Shown here: one piece after another, positions 1 to 6,286 of the stretch
How positions within the stretch are numbered: position 1 is the stretch's first letter
Layout: the number at the start of each line of letters is the position of its first letter
NCBI GenBank assembly: GCA_031254675.1
Contig: JAIRTV010000427.1
Coordinates: 1 to 7,465, forward strand
From: Planctomycetaceae bacterium
Lineage (GTDB): Bacteria; Planctomycetota; Planctomycetia; Pirellulales; Thermoguttaceae
Length of the DNA stretch: 7,465 nucleotides
Direction: 5' to 3'
The notes under the pieces: generated by a model
Told to the model about the DNA's origin: nothing
The model's database searches: none
Seen by the model: the letters and a program-made list of their open reading frames with translations, nothing else
Made by a program: the position numbers and the translations under genes

Positions 1-166
1 GCGCCTTGGCCGGCGCAAAGGGCGGCTTGGCCGGCGAAAACGCCGCATTTGCCGGCGCAACCGGCGCCTTTGCCGGCGCAAATGCCGCATTTGCCGGCGC
101 AAATGCCGCATTTGCCGGCGCAAATGCCGTATTTGCCGGCGCAAATGTCGTATTTGCCGGCGCAAA
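1..166 (-). repeat. 21-bp tandem repeat encoding a heptapeptide
   Basis: About 7.9 units of 21 bases lie head to tail with period boundaries at 166, 145, 124, 103, 82, 61, 40 and 19, and continue past the edge. The central units (62-166) are nearly identical, and those nearer the edge diverge (AAG for AAT, GTT or TCG substitutions). Each unit contains TTTGCCGGCGCAAA, a near-palindrome with 5-base arms TTTGC/GCAAA, so each could form a small hairpin. The period is a multiple of three, so copy number can change without a frameshift. Confidence 0.9.
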
Positions 167-496
167 TGGAGCATTTTCCGCTGTCGGCAATTTTTCAATT
201 GTTGACGGTGGGCAATCTTGGTGGGCAACTTTTCGCCGAAAGGTTGCAACGCTTGATTTGGTGTTCCGGTTTCCGTCCGAACACGGAGGCAAGTTGGTTT
301 CGGCGGGAATTTCGATCTGGCGTAAAAGAGAGCAAACCGATTGGCGGGAAGCACGACAACAATTACCGTTTCCGCAATAACCACAATGCTCAGAACGAAC
401 ATTCTTTTCCGTATTGCGACGAAACGGTTTTAACATTGCCCAAAAATACCAACTTATCGCAATAAAAGAGACGGTTGCAACAATGACTCCCAACAT
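1..496 (-). CDS. Partial Cys-rich single-pass membrane protein with tandem FAPANAA heptapeptide repeats (3' end outside window)
   Basis: The frame is open from an ATG at 496 to the left edge, giving 165 residues with no stop. Residues 1-22 (MLGVIVATVSFIAISWYFWA...) form one hydrophobic membrane segment, followed by basic KPFRR, which suggests the rest is cytoplasmic. A cysteine cluster follows (C38, C41, C46, C47, C55, then C72 and C95; HCGYCGNGNCC). From residue 111 the protein is a 7-residue tandem repeat (FAPANTT, FAPANTA, FAPANAA twice, then FAPAKAP, VAPANAA, FSPAKPP) running off the edge. A short membrane helix followed by a Cys-rich stretch resembles FeoB-associated Cys-rich membrane proteins, but no feoB is in view, so this is only a guess. 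AGGAAG (508-513) lies 11 bases before the ATG, rather far. An upstream in-frame TTG at 547 would overlap the stem-loop and is less likely. The minus strand is preferred because only this frame gives a coherent membrane protein and matches the direction of all neighbours. The function is unknown. Confidence 0.7.
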   Translation of the reverse strand, partial: MLGVIVATVSFIAISWYFWAMLKPFRRNTEKNVRSEHCGYCGNGNCCRASRQSVCSLLRQIEIPAETNLPPCSDGNRNTKSSVATFRRKVAHQDCPPSTIEKLPTAENAPFAPANTTFAPANTAFAPANAAFAPANAAFAPAKAPVAPANAAFSPAKPPFAPAKA

Positions 497-525
497 AGTT
501 TCGACGACTTCCTGATAGACAAAGA

Positions 526-579
526 GACTTTCACCAAAAAAAAACAACCTATTATTTTTCGGCGAAAGTCTTTATTTTT
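526..579. terminator. Stem-loop between the oxidoreductase and the next gene, possible bidirectional terminator
   Basis: GACTTTCACC (526-535) pairs with GGCGAAAGTC (561-570). On the minus strand the ten pairs are complete with one G-U. An A-run (536-544) facing a T-run (555-559) can extend the stem. It begins 21 bases after the oxidoreductase stop, the right place to end that transcript. The T-rich tail TTTATTTTT (571-579) follows the stem on the plus strand, while the minus side continues TCTTTG. As a classical intrinsic terminator it therefore reads better in the plus direction, where no gene is seen. Confidence 0.5.
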
Positions 580-590
580 GATGGAACGGA

Positions 591-1961
591 TTAAAATTCT
601 TTTGTTTCGCCTGGAATGGCGGTGTGATATTTTCCGTTTTCGTCGGGTTTAACGGGCGCTTCGCTTTCGAGCGTCCAATTTTCAATGCCGGGCGCGAGTT
701 CGTAAGTTGAATTCCAACACGTGTCATGCGACAGTTCCAAACCGGAATCAACCGCCATTCGCCCCATAATTGACGTGAAAGTTGCTTTGACACCGCGATC
801 AATTTCATTCCACGCTTTGTTTTCCCGAATCGCTTGGAAGAGTCGGTGGTGTTCTTCTTGGTACGAATCACAACGATCAGTTTGAGGTTTCCAGACAATA
901 TTTTCAGGAACTTCTTTGAATCCTTTGTAAATGGCGGGGTTGTTCACTCCTTCCCCAACCACCGCACAACCCTTGGTTCCATGAATCACAGCACGGAACG
1001 AATGCCATGCTTTTGTGATTTGCCGGAGTTGCACCATCATCTTCACGCCGTCATCGAAACGGTATTCGTAAGCACAATGATCATACATTTGATCATTCGC
1101 TTTGCGGACTTGACGACCGCCTTGCCCTTGAACGGAAACCGGTTGTTGTTCGCCACGCGCCCAACAGCAAATATCAATATTGTGAATCATCCAATCAACC
1201 ATATAACTTCCGTTGCCCCACGTCCAGTTTTGGAAACCAAGCAACTGATTTTGAAGCGGTGTCAGGTTGGGGTTGTGAATAAACGGAAACTCCGTCTGCA
1301 AACGATAAACCCAACACGCAATCACCTCACCAATCGCGCCGTCTTGAATCGCTTTAATCGTTTCCTCCGTACGCCAATAATGACGATTATTCAAACCAAC
1401 TGCCACTTTAAGATTTTTCTGTTTGGCAATTTCATTGGTCGCGAGAATCTTCTTGCAACCCGGAGTGTCAACCGCCAACGGCTTTTCCGCAAACACATGA
1501 ACACCCTTTTCAACGGCGTAAGCAAAATGAAGCGGACGAAATGCCGGTGGTGTTGCCAAAATAACCACATCGCCAGGCGAAAGAACATCAATGACTTTTT
1601 TGTAATTGTCGAGATCGCCAAAAAAATGATCGCCAACATCCAATTTAGGAGCGGCAAATTCATCTTTTTGGAGAAATTCGAGAACATTTTTAGCACGATC
1701 AACAAAAGCATCACCAATAGCAACTAATTTGGTGGGACCTTGTGTGTGTAGGGCTTGACTGACGGCGCCGCGACCACGACCACCGCAACCAACAAGACCA
1801 ATTCGAATAGTATGATCTTCTGCCGCGTGAACTTTAGGAATAGTAATTCCCGACAAAACAGCACTCGCAGCAACTGTTCCGGTAGCAAGCAAACCGGAAG
1901 TCTTCAAAAACTCACGCCGTGAAGACGACGTGGACATCGGATGAACTGGTGTTAATGACAT
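591..1961 (-). CDS. Tat-exported Gfo/Idh/MocA-family oxidoreductase
   Basis: A 456-residue NAD(P)-dependent dehydrogenase-like protein. Residues 14-20 (SRREFLK) followed by a hydrophobic stretch and VHA-AED near residue 46 form a twin-arginine signal peptide, so the enzyme is expected to fold with its cofactor and act outside the cytoplasm. The Rossmann fold begins with IRIGLVGCGGRGRG (52-65). The EKP motif at 159-161 is the family's conserved lysine site, and DWMIHNID (256-263) carries the histidine/aspartate pair typical of the C-terminal domain. The family usually acts on sugars, inositols or their derivatives, but the substrate cannot be read here. The start at 1961 is chosen because AGGAG (1969-1973) sits 7 bases upstream and the Tat signal is then N-terminal. 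The frame stays open back to 2174, but that extension gives no recognisable protein, buries the Tat signal and overlaps the next gene. Such Tat-type paralogs are abundant in Planctomycetota. The gene appears to be monocistronic. Confidence 0.92.
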   Translation of the reverse strand: MSLTPVHPMSTSSSRREFLKTSGLLATGTVAASAVLSGITIPKVHAAEDHTIRIGLVGCGGRGRGAVSQALHTQGPTKLVAIGDAFVDRAKNVLEFLQKDEFAAPKLDVGDHFFGDLDNYKKVIDVLSPGDVVILATPPAFRPLHFAYAVEKGVHVFAEKPLAVDTPGCKKILATNEIAKQKNLKVAVGLNNRHYWRTEETIKAIQDGAIGEVIACWVYRLQTEFPFIHNPNLTPLQNQLLGFQNWTWGNGSYMVDWMIHNIDICCWARGEQQPVSVQGQGGRQVRKANDQMYDHCAYEYRFDDGVKMMVQLRQITKAWHSFRAVIHGTKGCAVVGEGVNNPAIYKGFKEVPENIVWKPQTDRCDSYQEEHHRLFQAIRENKAWNEIDRGVKATFTSIMGRMAVDSGLELSHDTCWNSTYELAPGIENWTLESEAPVKPDENGKYHTAIPGETKEF

Positions 1962-1968
1962 AATTGGA

Positions 1969-1973
1969 CTCCT
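1969..1973 (-). promoter_or_regulatory. Ribosome binding site of the oxidoreductase
   Basis: AGGAG on the minus strand, 7 bases before the ATG at 1961. It decides between this start and the open frame extending to 2174. Confidence 0.8.
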
Positions 1974-2005
1974 AAACTTGTTAAAGTACCAAATCAAATA
2001 ATTGA

Positions 2006-2041
2006 GTAACATCACCAATAATGTTACCCAGCTGGTGTTAC
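2006..2041. promoter_or_regulatory. Dyad with overlapping alternative pairing upstream of the oxidoreductase
   Basis: GTAACAT (2006-2012) and ATGTTAC (2021-2027) are perfect 7-base inverted arms with an 8-base spacer. A third arm, GGTGTTAC (2034-2041), can pair with GTAACATCACC (2006-2016) with a 3-base bulge, so two mutually exclusive hairpins are possible. It lies 45-80 bases upstream of the oxidoreductase ATG and 112 or more bases after the LRR gene stop. It could be a repressor or activator site, a leader structure, or a terminator of the upstream operon. On the minus strand it is followed by TCAATTATTTG, only moderately T-rich. The remaining bases of this 191-base gap show nothing else convincing. 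Confidence 0.4.
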
Positions 2042-2152
2042 GCAGCAACAGAATATTATGATTGTTTTCCGACTCTTTTGCAAGCAAGCCGATTGGGTGT
2101 TTCAAATAAAAATTCCGTCGATCAATTACAAAGTTCTCTGACAAGTTTCCAA

Positions 2153-4723
2153 CTATTTTGCGAATTGGAAACAATCAAATTTTGCCGGACTGAGTTCTTG
2201 CCGGACTCCTTCTTTGGTGATTGCAGTATTGAAAACAGAAATGGCTTCAAGCCCCCGAATCTTGCCAAGACTGTTCAGACAAGTATTGCTCAATGTGTTA
2301 TCGTTCAGGTTCAGCTTACGAAGATGGCGAAGCGGAATTAACGAAACAAGACCATTGTCGGTAATTCTCGTATTCGATAAATCCAGCTCGCGAAGCTCTG
2401 TAAATACCCGAAAAATCGGCAATCCCTTGTCGCCAATTTTTGTGGAAGACAAATTAAGCGTTTCTAATTCTGCTAACGGTAAAAGATACATTAAATCGCC
2501 GTTGTCCATGCCGGAATGACTCAAACTCAAAGAACGTAACGAAATAAGCGTTCCAATCGCGTCGATTCCGTCCACACTCGCTTGAATTCCATCAAGATTC
2601 AACTCCTTGAGCCCCTTCAACGTCCGAATCAACGACAATCCCTCAAATGTCAATTCGTTTTCCGCCAGATTCAACGACTCCAACGAAGTCAGTGTTGTCA
2701 ATTTGATAAGATTTTCGTTTCTCAATCCCGTTCGAGAAAGATTCAAATGTTTGAGCGTTTTCAAATTACCCAGTTGATTCAAATGCTCGTCCGTCAAACG
2801 CGCAAAACCGGTAAGATCAATTTTTTCAATAATTACCGCGTCGTTAAGATTTGGCACGGGTTTTTGCGAATCCAACGCCAATACCGTATCACCACGTCGA
2901 ACAAAAATTGTTCCATGAGCATCTTGTAATACCCATCGAAACAATCGGTTCATTGAATCCGTTTCCATTAATTTCGGCAAATTTTCTCTCGAATCATTGG
3001 CGATCATATTATTGTTATTATCACCGGATGAATTATCGTCTGATAAATTATTGTCCGACAACAGATCGTTTGAATTTTGGAGTTTAAAAACTTCTTTTAG
3101 ACGGTTTCGAATTTCCGTTTGCTGAATTTCCGCACGTAATAAATCGTAAGGTGCGTGTGACATTTTTTCCGTCAACGCAATACCATCAAACCATACTGTT
3201 GTCCGATTCGACAAAGGTGTTAAACAAATTTCAATACGATCAATCGGTTTTTCGTTCAATTTTATTTTTGAATCTTCGACATTGAAATCGGCAATTTTTG
3301 AACTTTCGAAATGGTCGGTTCGTTTCCAAAAGGAATCTCCGGTTAAAGGAAATTCAACCGGAATAAATGTTCCACACGCATCGTAAAATAAAGCGTTGCA
3401 ATATCTCGGAGAAACCGTTTCAAAATCAATGTGTCCAGACGAATAAACAAACCGGATTCGGAATACACCGATTTTTCCAACATCCACATCGTTTCCAATT
3501 CGCAATAATTCGGTCATTTCAGGAAAACGAATCGAAAACGTAAAATATTCCGCCTGTTCCGGTATGATCAGATTATTGTTCACAACATTTTTATCAGCAC
3601 AATCAAAAAACGAAACGGTTATCGGAATTCGTTCCAATAGAGTTATTCGAAACGATTTGTCGCCGTAAAGACGTTTGATGGCATCAAACGCCGCATAAGA
3701 ATGAGTAACAGTTATTTCGGGAAAAGTCAGTTGGTCAAAAAGATTTTCCGTCCAGTCCGAACCAAGCATAATCGGTTCTTTCGCCGGAATTGTCAAATTT
3801 TCCCTATCGAAAATCGGCATCGTTTTGGGAGAACGATCATTCGGAAATTGCCGGAGATGTTCTTGCAATTTCATTTCCTGTTCGTTAAAAAATTGATGTT
3901 CCGCTCTGTAAATTTGGGCGTTTCGAATAACGTTTTTCCTGCGAATTTCTGTTTCGGTCGCCTGCCGTACAACTGTTTGAATCATGTTGTCGAGATCGTT
4001 CAACTGTTGTTCCGCCGTCAATTCGTTCCGCTCCAACTTCGTATCATGTTTGCCAAGAGTTACGATAAAGGCGTCTATTGATTCTCCGGCTTGATTCCAT
4101 AATTCGAGAGAACGTAATCGTAATGTTTCCGATTCGATTTCGTCTTTTTTTGCTTCGATTAACGTTTGGATTTTCTGTTTTGTTATCTTTTCCAATAACG
4201 CCGGTCGCGGATCAGGATTGCGCCAATCAATGTAAAATATCAGAAAAATTATCAGTCCAACAAAACTCAAAAAAATCAAAGCAAGACTTCCACGATAAAG
4301 TAACGATGAATTCTTTTTTGTTTCGGGTTCGATTTTTTTATTTTGTGTTTTGTTTATTGTTGGCGGACTTGGCGGTGTTGGTGGCGGCGGCAATTTTCCA
4401 TTTTCCTGCTGTTTTTCTGCGAAAACGTAGGCAAGAATTTCCAGATCGTCGGGATCGGTTGTTGGTGAAACCGACAACGGCGGAATTGACAGCGACGGAT
4501 TCGACAACGGTGGATTTGACACCGGCGGATTCGGTAATGGCGGAATCGGTAACGCCAAACGGGACGGAATTGGTAACGGTGGCGGTTTGACCGGAGCAAT
4601 ATCTTCACCAATTTTCGGGACAACAATAGACGATCTGCAACCGGTACACATCATCTGATGACCGCCGAACCGATCACTAAAGGTGTAATGTTTTCCGCAA
4701 ACAGGGCAATCAAAAGTAATCAT
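2153..4723 (-). CDS. Zinc-ribbon, single-pass membrane protein with C-terminal leucine-rich repeats
   Basis: An 856-residue multidomain protein. Residues 1-36 form a zinc ribbon with CPVC (C6, C9) and CTGC (C26, C29) and a trailing VVP, a form common at planctomycete N-termini. A proline-rich repetitive region (about 44-87) and a second proline run (112-121) lead to one membrane helix at about 143-165. Residues 170-295 are charged and probably coiled-coil. Residues 305-520 are unassigned, probably beta-rich; the end (TTVWFDGIALTE) recalls carbohydrate-binding jelly-roll domains, an inference only. An Asn/Asp/Ser-rich linker (551-578) precedes about eight leucine-rich repeats of roughly 24 residues (632-846), e.g. 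LKHLNLSRTGL, LESLNLAENEL, LRELDLSNTRI. The likely topology is cytoplasmic zinc ribbon and extracytoplasmic LRRs, which suggests ligand or protein binding across the membrane. Its ATG overlaps the miaA stop (ATGA) and no strong Shine-Dalgarno precedes it, so translation is probably coupled. The biological role is unknown. Confidence 0.88.
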   Translation of the reverse strand: MITFDCPVCGKHYTFSDRFGGHQMMCTGCRSSIVVPKIGEDIAPVKPPPLPIPSRLALPIPPLPNPPVSNPPLSNPSLSIPPLSVSPTTDPDDLEILAYVFAEKQQENGKLPPPPTPPSPPTINKTQNKKIEPETKKNSSLLYRGSLALIFLSFVGLIIFLIFYIDWRNPDPRPALLEKITKQKIQTLIEAKKDEIESETLRLRSLELWNQAGESIDAFIVTLGKHDTKLERNELTAEQQLNDLDNMIQTVVRQATETEIRRKNVIRNAQIYRAEHQFFNEQEMKLQEHLRQFPNDRSPKTMPIFDRENLTIPAKEPIMLGSDWTENLFDQLTFPEITVTHSYAAFDAIKRLYGDKSFRITLLERIPITVSFFDCADKNVVNNNLIIPEQAEYFTFSIRFPEMTELLRIGNDVDVGKIGVFRIRFVYSSGHIDFETVSPRYCNALFYDACGTFIPVEFPLTGDSFWKRTDHFESSKIADFNVEDSKIKLNEKPIDRIEICLTPLSNRTTVWFDGIALTEKMSHAPYDLLRAEIQQTEIRNRLKEVFKLQNSNDLLSDNNLSDDNSSGDNNNNMIANDSRENLPKLMETDSMNRLFRWVLQDAHGTIFVRRGDTVLALDSQKPVPNLNDAVIIEKIDLTGFARLTDEHLNQLGNLKTLKHLNLSRTGLRNENLIKLTTLTSLESLNLAENELTFEGLSLIRTLKGLKELNLDGIQASVDGIDAIGTLISLRSLSLSHSGMDNGDLMYLLPLAELETLNLSSTKIGDKGLPIFRVFTELRELDLSNTRITDNGLVSLIPLRHLRKLNLNDNTLSNTCLNSLGKIRGLEAISVFNTAITKEGVRQELSPAKFDCFQFAK
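4465..4556 (-). repeat. 15-bp degenerate tandem repeat encoding a Pro-rich pentapeptide
   Basis: Within the LRR protein gene, units of about 15 bases (on the plus strand resembling GGCGGATTCGGTAAT) encode successive five-residue motifs such as NPPVS, NPPLS, NPSLS, IPPLS (residues about 57-87). Copies have diverged at several positions, including third bases. The segment links the cytoplasmic zinc ribbon to the membrane helix. Confidence 0.75.
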
Positions 4724-5715
4724 TGATTATCTGATTTATCTGAGAGTTGCGATTCCGCAAGTTCGGATTCTTCGGACTCGGCTTCGTCTTCGATTCCTTC
4801 AAACTCCGGTTTATCGGAGGAGGTGAACCGACATTCGGAGAGACTTCGAAACCATGTTTCCTGATGTTTGGCGAAATTTCGTGTATTTTGTTTAATCAGA
4901 TCAACGGCTTGCCCATATTTTAATTTGCCGTCAAGATAGTCAAACAATTCTTTATAACCAAGAGCCTGACGTGCGGTTTTACCAATGGGAACTTTTCGTT
5001 CTGCAAGTTGACTGACTTCATCAAGAAAACCTTCGTAAATCATTTTATCGACACGTTTATTGATTCGAGCGTACAAAATATCGCGTGGTGTTTGCAAGAC
5101 ATAGACTTGACATTGTGATGCGGGAGTTCCGACTTCGAATTGTTTTTGAAACGAACTAATAGGTTTTCCGGTTTTTTCATAAACTTCCAACGCCCGAACA
5201 ATCCGACGAATATCATTAGGATGAAGCCGTTTTGCTGTTACGGAATCAACTTTGTTCAGGAGTTGGTGTAACATATCCGGCGGATGTCCTGCCATTTTTT
5301 TCTGAAGTTGACTCCGAAATTCAAAATCAGCCGGCGGTCCCTCGAAAACACCACGCAACATTCCTTTGAGATACAAAGGCGTACCACCAACAAAAAGAAC
5401 ATTTTTACCGCGAAGTTGAATTTCATCAATTTTATCACTGGCGTCGCGAACATATTGAGCCAACGAATATTCTTCGCTGGGATCAATAATATCGATCATG
5501 TGATGTGGAATTCCTCCGCGGTCTTCGGGAGCCACTTTTGCGGTTCCAACATCCATTTCGCGGTAAATTGCCATTGAGTCAAGCGAAATAATTTCCGCGC
5601 CAAGTCGTCGTGCTAAATTGATGCCGGTCTTACTTTTACCGCTTGCCGTCGGACCGGTCAAATACCAACACGATAATGTCAATCTGCGAAATCGTTCCAG
5701 ATCCAATTCGTCCAT
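4720..5715 (-). CDS. miaA: tRNA dimethylallyltransferase (MiaA)
   Basis: MiaA transfers a dimethylallyl group to N6 of A37 in tRNAs reading UNN codons, the first step to i6A/ms2i6A, in the cytoplasm. The 331-residue product has the P-loop GPTASGKS (21-28), the DSMAIYREMDVGTAK motif (46-60) containing the catalytic aspartate region, LFVGGTPLYLKGML (107-120), the RRIVRALEVYEKTGKP signature (170-185), ARQALGYKE (248-256) and FAKHQETWFR (281-290, the family's YAKRQxTWFR). It is slightly longer than the usual 300 or so residues because of an acidic tail after about 303 (rich in E, D and S). AAGGA (5724-5728), 8 bases before the ATG, supports the start at 5715. The stop overlaps the ATG of the LRR protein gene, making a two-gene operon. 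In other bacteria miaA often sits near mutL or hfq; neither is seen here. Intact and confidently identified. Confidence 0.97.
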   Translation of the reverse strand: MDELDLERFRRLTLSCWYLTGPTASGKSKTGINLARRLGAEIISLDSMAIYREMDVGTAKVAPEDRGGIPHHMIDIIDPSEEYSLAQYVRDASDKIDEIQLRGKNVLFVGGTPLYLKGMLRGVFEGPPADFEFRSQLQKKMAGHPPDMLHQLLNKVDSVTAKRLHPNDIRRIVRALEVYEKTGKPISSFQKQFEVGTPASQCQVYVLQTPRDILYARINKRVDKMIYEGFLDEVSQLAERKVPIGKTARQALGYKELFDYLDGKLKYGQAVDLIKQNTRNFAKHQETWFRSLSECRFTSSDKPEFEGIEDEAESEESELAESQLSDKSDNQ

Positions 5716-5820
5716 GCAATTATTCCTTTATCCCTTACACGAAGTAAAATTTTAGTAACTATTTGTAAAACAACAGATATTGATCATTTTTTAGGTTTGT
5801 TCCCAAACGGTGAGGTTATT

Positions 5821-5849
5821 ATTATACCTAATTTGTTGGTTTTCAACCA
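5821..5849 (-). promoter_or_regulatory. Candidate promoter of the miaA-LRR operon
   Basis: On the minus strand a perfect TATAAT lies at 5826-5821, 106 bases upstream of the miaA ATG. The best-spaced -35 candidate is TGGTTG (5849-5844, 17-base spacer), a poor match. TTGAAA (5846-5841) matches better but leaves only 14 bases. The box abuts the decayed transposase. Only the -10 is convincing. Confidence 0.35.
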
Positions 5850-6180
5850 GAGGGAAGAGTACACGGTTCAAAGATGATATCGGAAATAGCCTTTGGGAAA
5901 ATATTGTGATCAAAAAAGACAGCGGCTATCAAGGAATCGAAAATTACACGCGAAAAGCATGATACCCATTAAAAAGCCCAAAGGAAGGAAACTATTGGAA
6001 TTAGAAAAAGCGTCCAATCGCCGATTAGCAAGAAAGCGGGTCGCTATGGAACACGTAAATCGAACCGTTAAAACATTCAGTATCTTCAAAGACTTCTACC
6101 GAAATCGACGGAGAAGACCACCATATTTGAACAACTCTCTTCTGTGCTATCACAACAAATTAACAATACAAAAAATTTAG
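5849..6180 (+). pseudogene. Decayed IS5-like transposase, C-terminal fragment with a frameshift
   Basis: The only plus-strand coding remnant. From 5849 one frame reads RGKSTRFKDDIG...VIKKDSGYQGIE, then stops at a TGA (5960-5962). The adjacent frame continues as KLHAKSMIPIKKPKG...ASNRRLARKRVAMEHVN and FKDFYRNRRRR, ending at a TAG (6178-6180). Joined at the A-run 5940-5943, these give the usual order of IS5-type DDE transposases: DSGYQGI-KLH (second catalytic Asp region), a basic KKPKG stretch, then R-V-x-EHVNR with the last catalytic Glu, lK-F-I and YRNRRRR. Restoring one A at 5940-5943 rejoins the frames. The N-terminal half, with the first catalytic Asp, is absent, so the element is dead. 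The open frame from the TTG at 5893 (95 residues) is partly out of frame at its start and should not be taken as an intact gene. Intact terminal repeats were not found. Confidence 0.75.
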
Positions 6181-6205
6181 AGAAAAGGTCTAATTCAAAA
6201 TATCG

Positions 6206-6254
6206 CAAAGCTTTGTTTTGGTTGGCAATTTGTATTGGCAATTGCCAACCAAAA
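6206..6254. repeat. Perfect 15-bp inverted repeat with nested palindromes
   Basis: TTTTGGTTGGCAATT (6216-6230) and AATTGCCAACCAAAA (6240-6254) are perfect 15-base arms separated by 9 bases. Inside, TTGGCAATTGCCAA (6235-6248) is itself a perfect palindrome that would compete with the longer hairpin. CAAAGCTTTG (6206-6215) is another perfect palindrome directly adjoining. The structure is not followed by a T-run on either strand, so it is not a classical terminator. It lies between the transposase remnant and the end of the DUF1559 gene, so it could be a transcript-end structure of that gene, a remnant of an IS end, or a small hairpin element. Confidence 0.85.
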
Positions 6255-6262
6255 ACAGAAGC

Positions 6263-6284
6263 AAAGTTATCTATTGGTAACTTT
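6263..6284 (-). terminator. Weak stem-loop directly after the DUF1559 gene
   Basis: AAAGTTA (6263-6269) and TAACTTT (6278-6284) are perfect 7-base inverted arms around an 8-base loop, starting 2 bases after the DUF1559 stop codon. The stem is AT-rich and, on the minus strand, is followed by GCTTCTGTTTTTGG rather than a clean T-run. It may act with the 15-bp hairpin further downstream to end or stabilise the transcript. Confidence 0.35.
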
Positions 6285-6286
6285 TT

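Noticed and set aside
1..166. CRISPR array
   Set aside because: The units are contiguous with no unique spacers and lie in a coding frame.
6..465. Two overlapping plus-strand open frames through the 21-bp repeats
   Set aside because: A repeat whose period is a multiple of three and which lacks stops is open in several frames. The plus frames have no recognisable domain after the repeat, while the minus frame gives a membrane helix and Cys cluster and agrees with all neighbours.
834..1727. Long plus-strand open frame of 297 codons
   Set aside because: It lies entirely antisense to the conserved oxidoreductase gene and shows no domain of its own.
1962..2174. N-terminal extension of the oxidoreductase to an ATG at 2174
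   Set aside because: It would put 71 unrelated residues before the Tat signal, overlap the end of the LRR gene and ignore the well-placed AGGAG at 1969-1973.
4078..4590. Plus-strand open frame of 170 codons with hydrophobic stretches
   Set aside because: It is antisense to the membrane helix and Pro-rich part of the LRR gene; the hydrophobicity is a by-product of that composition.
5936..5962. Programmed frameshifting to produce an intact transposase
   Set aside because: Some IS elements do this, but here the A-run is only four bases, no downstream structure is evident, and the N-terminal half of the transposase is missing, so decay is simpler.
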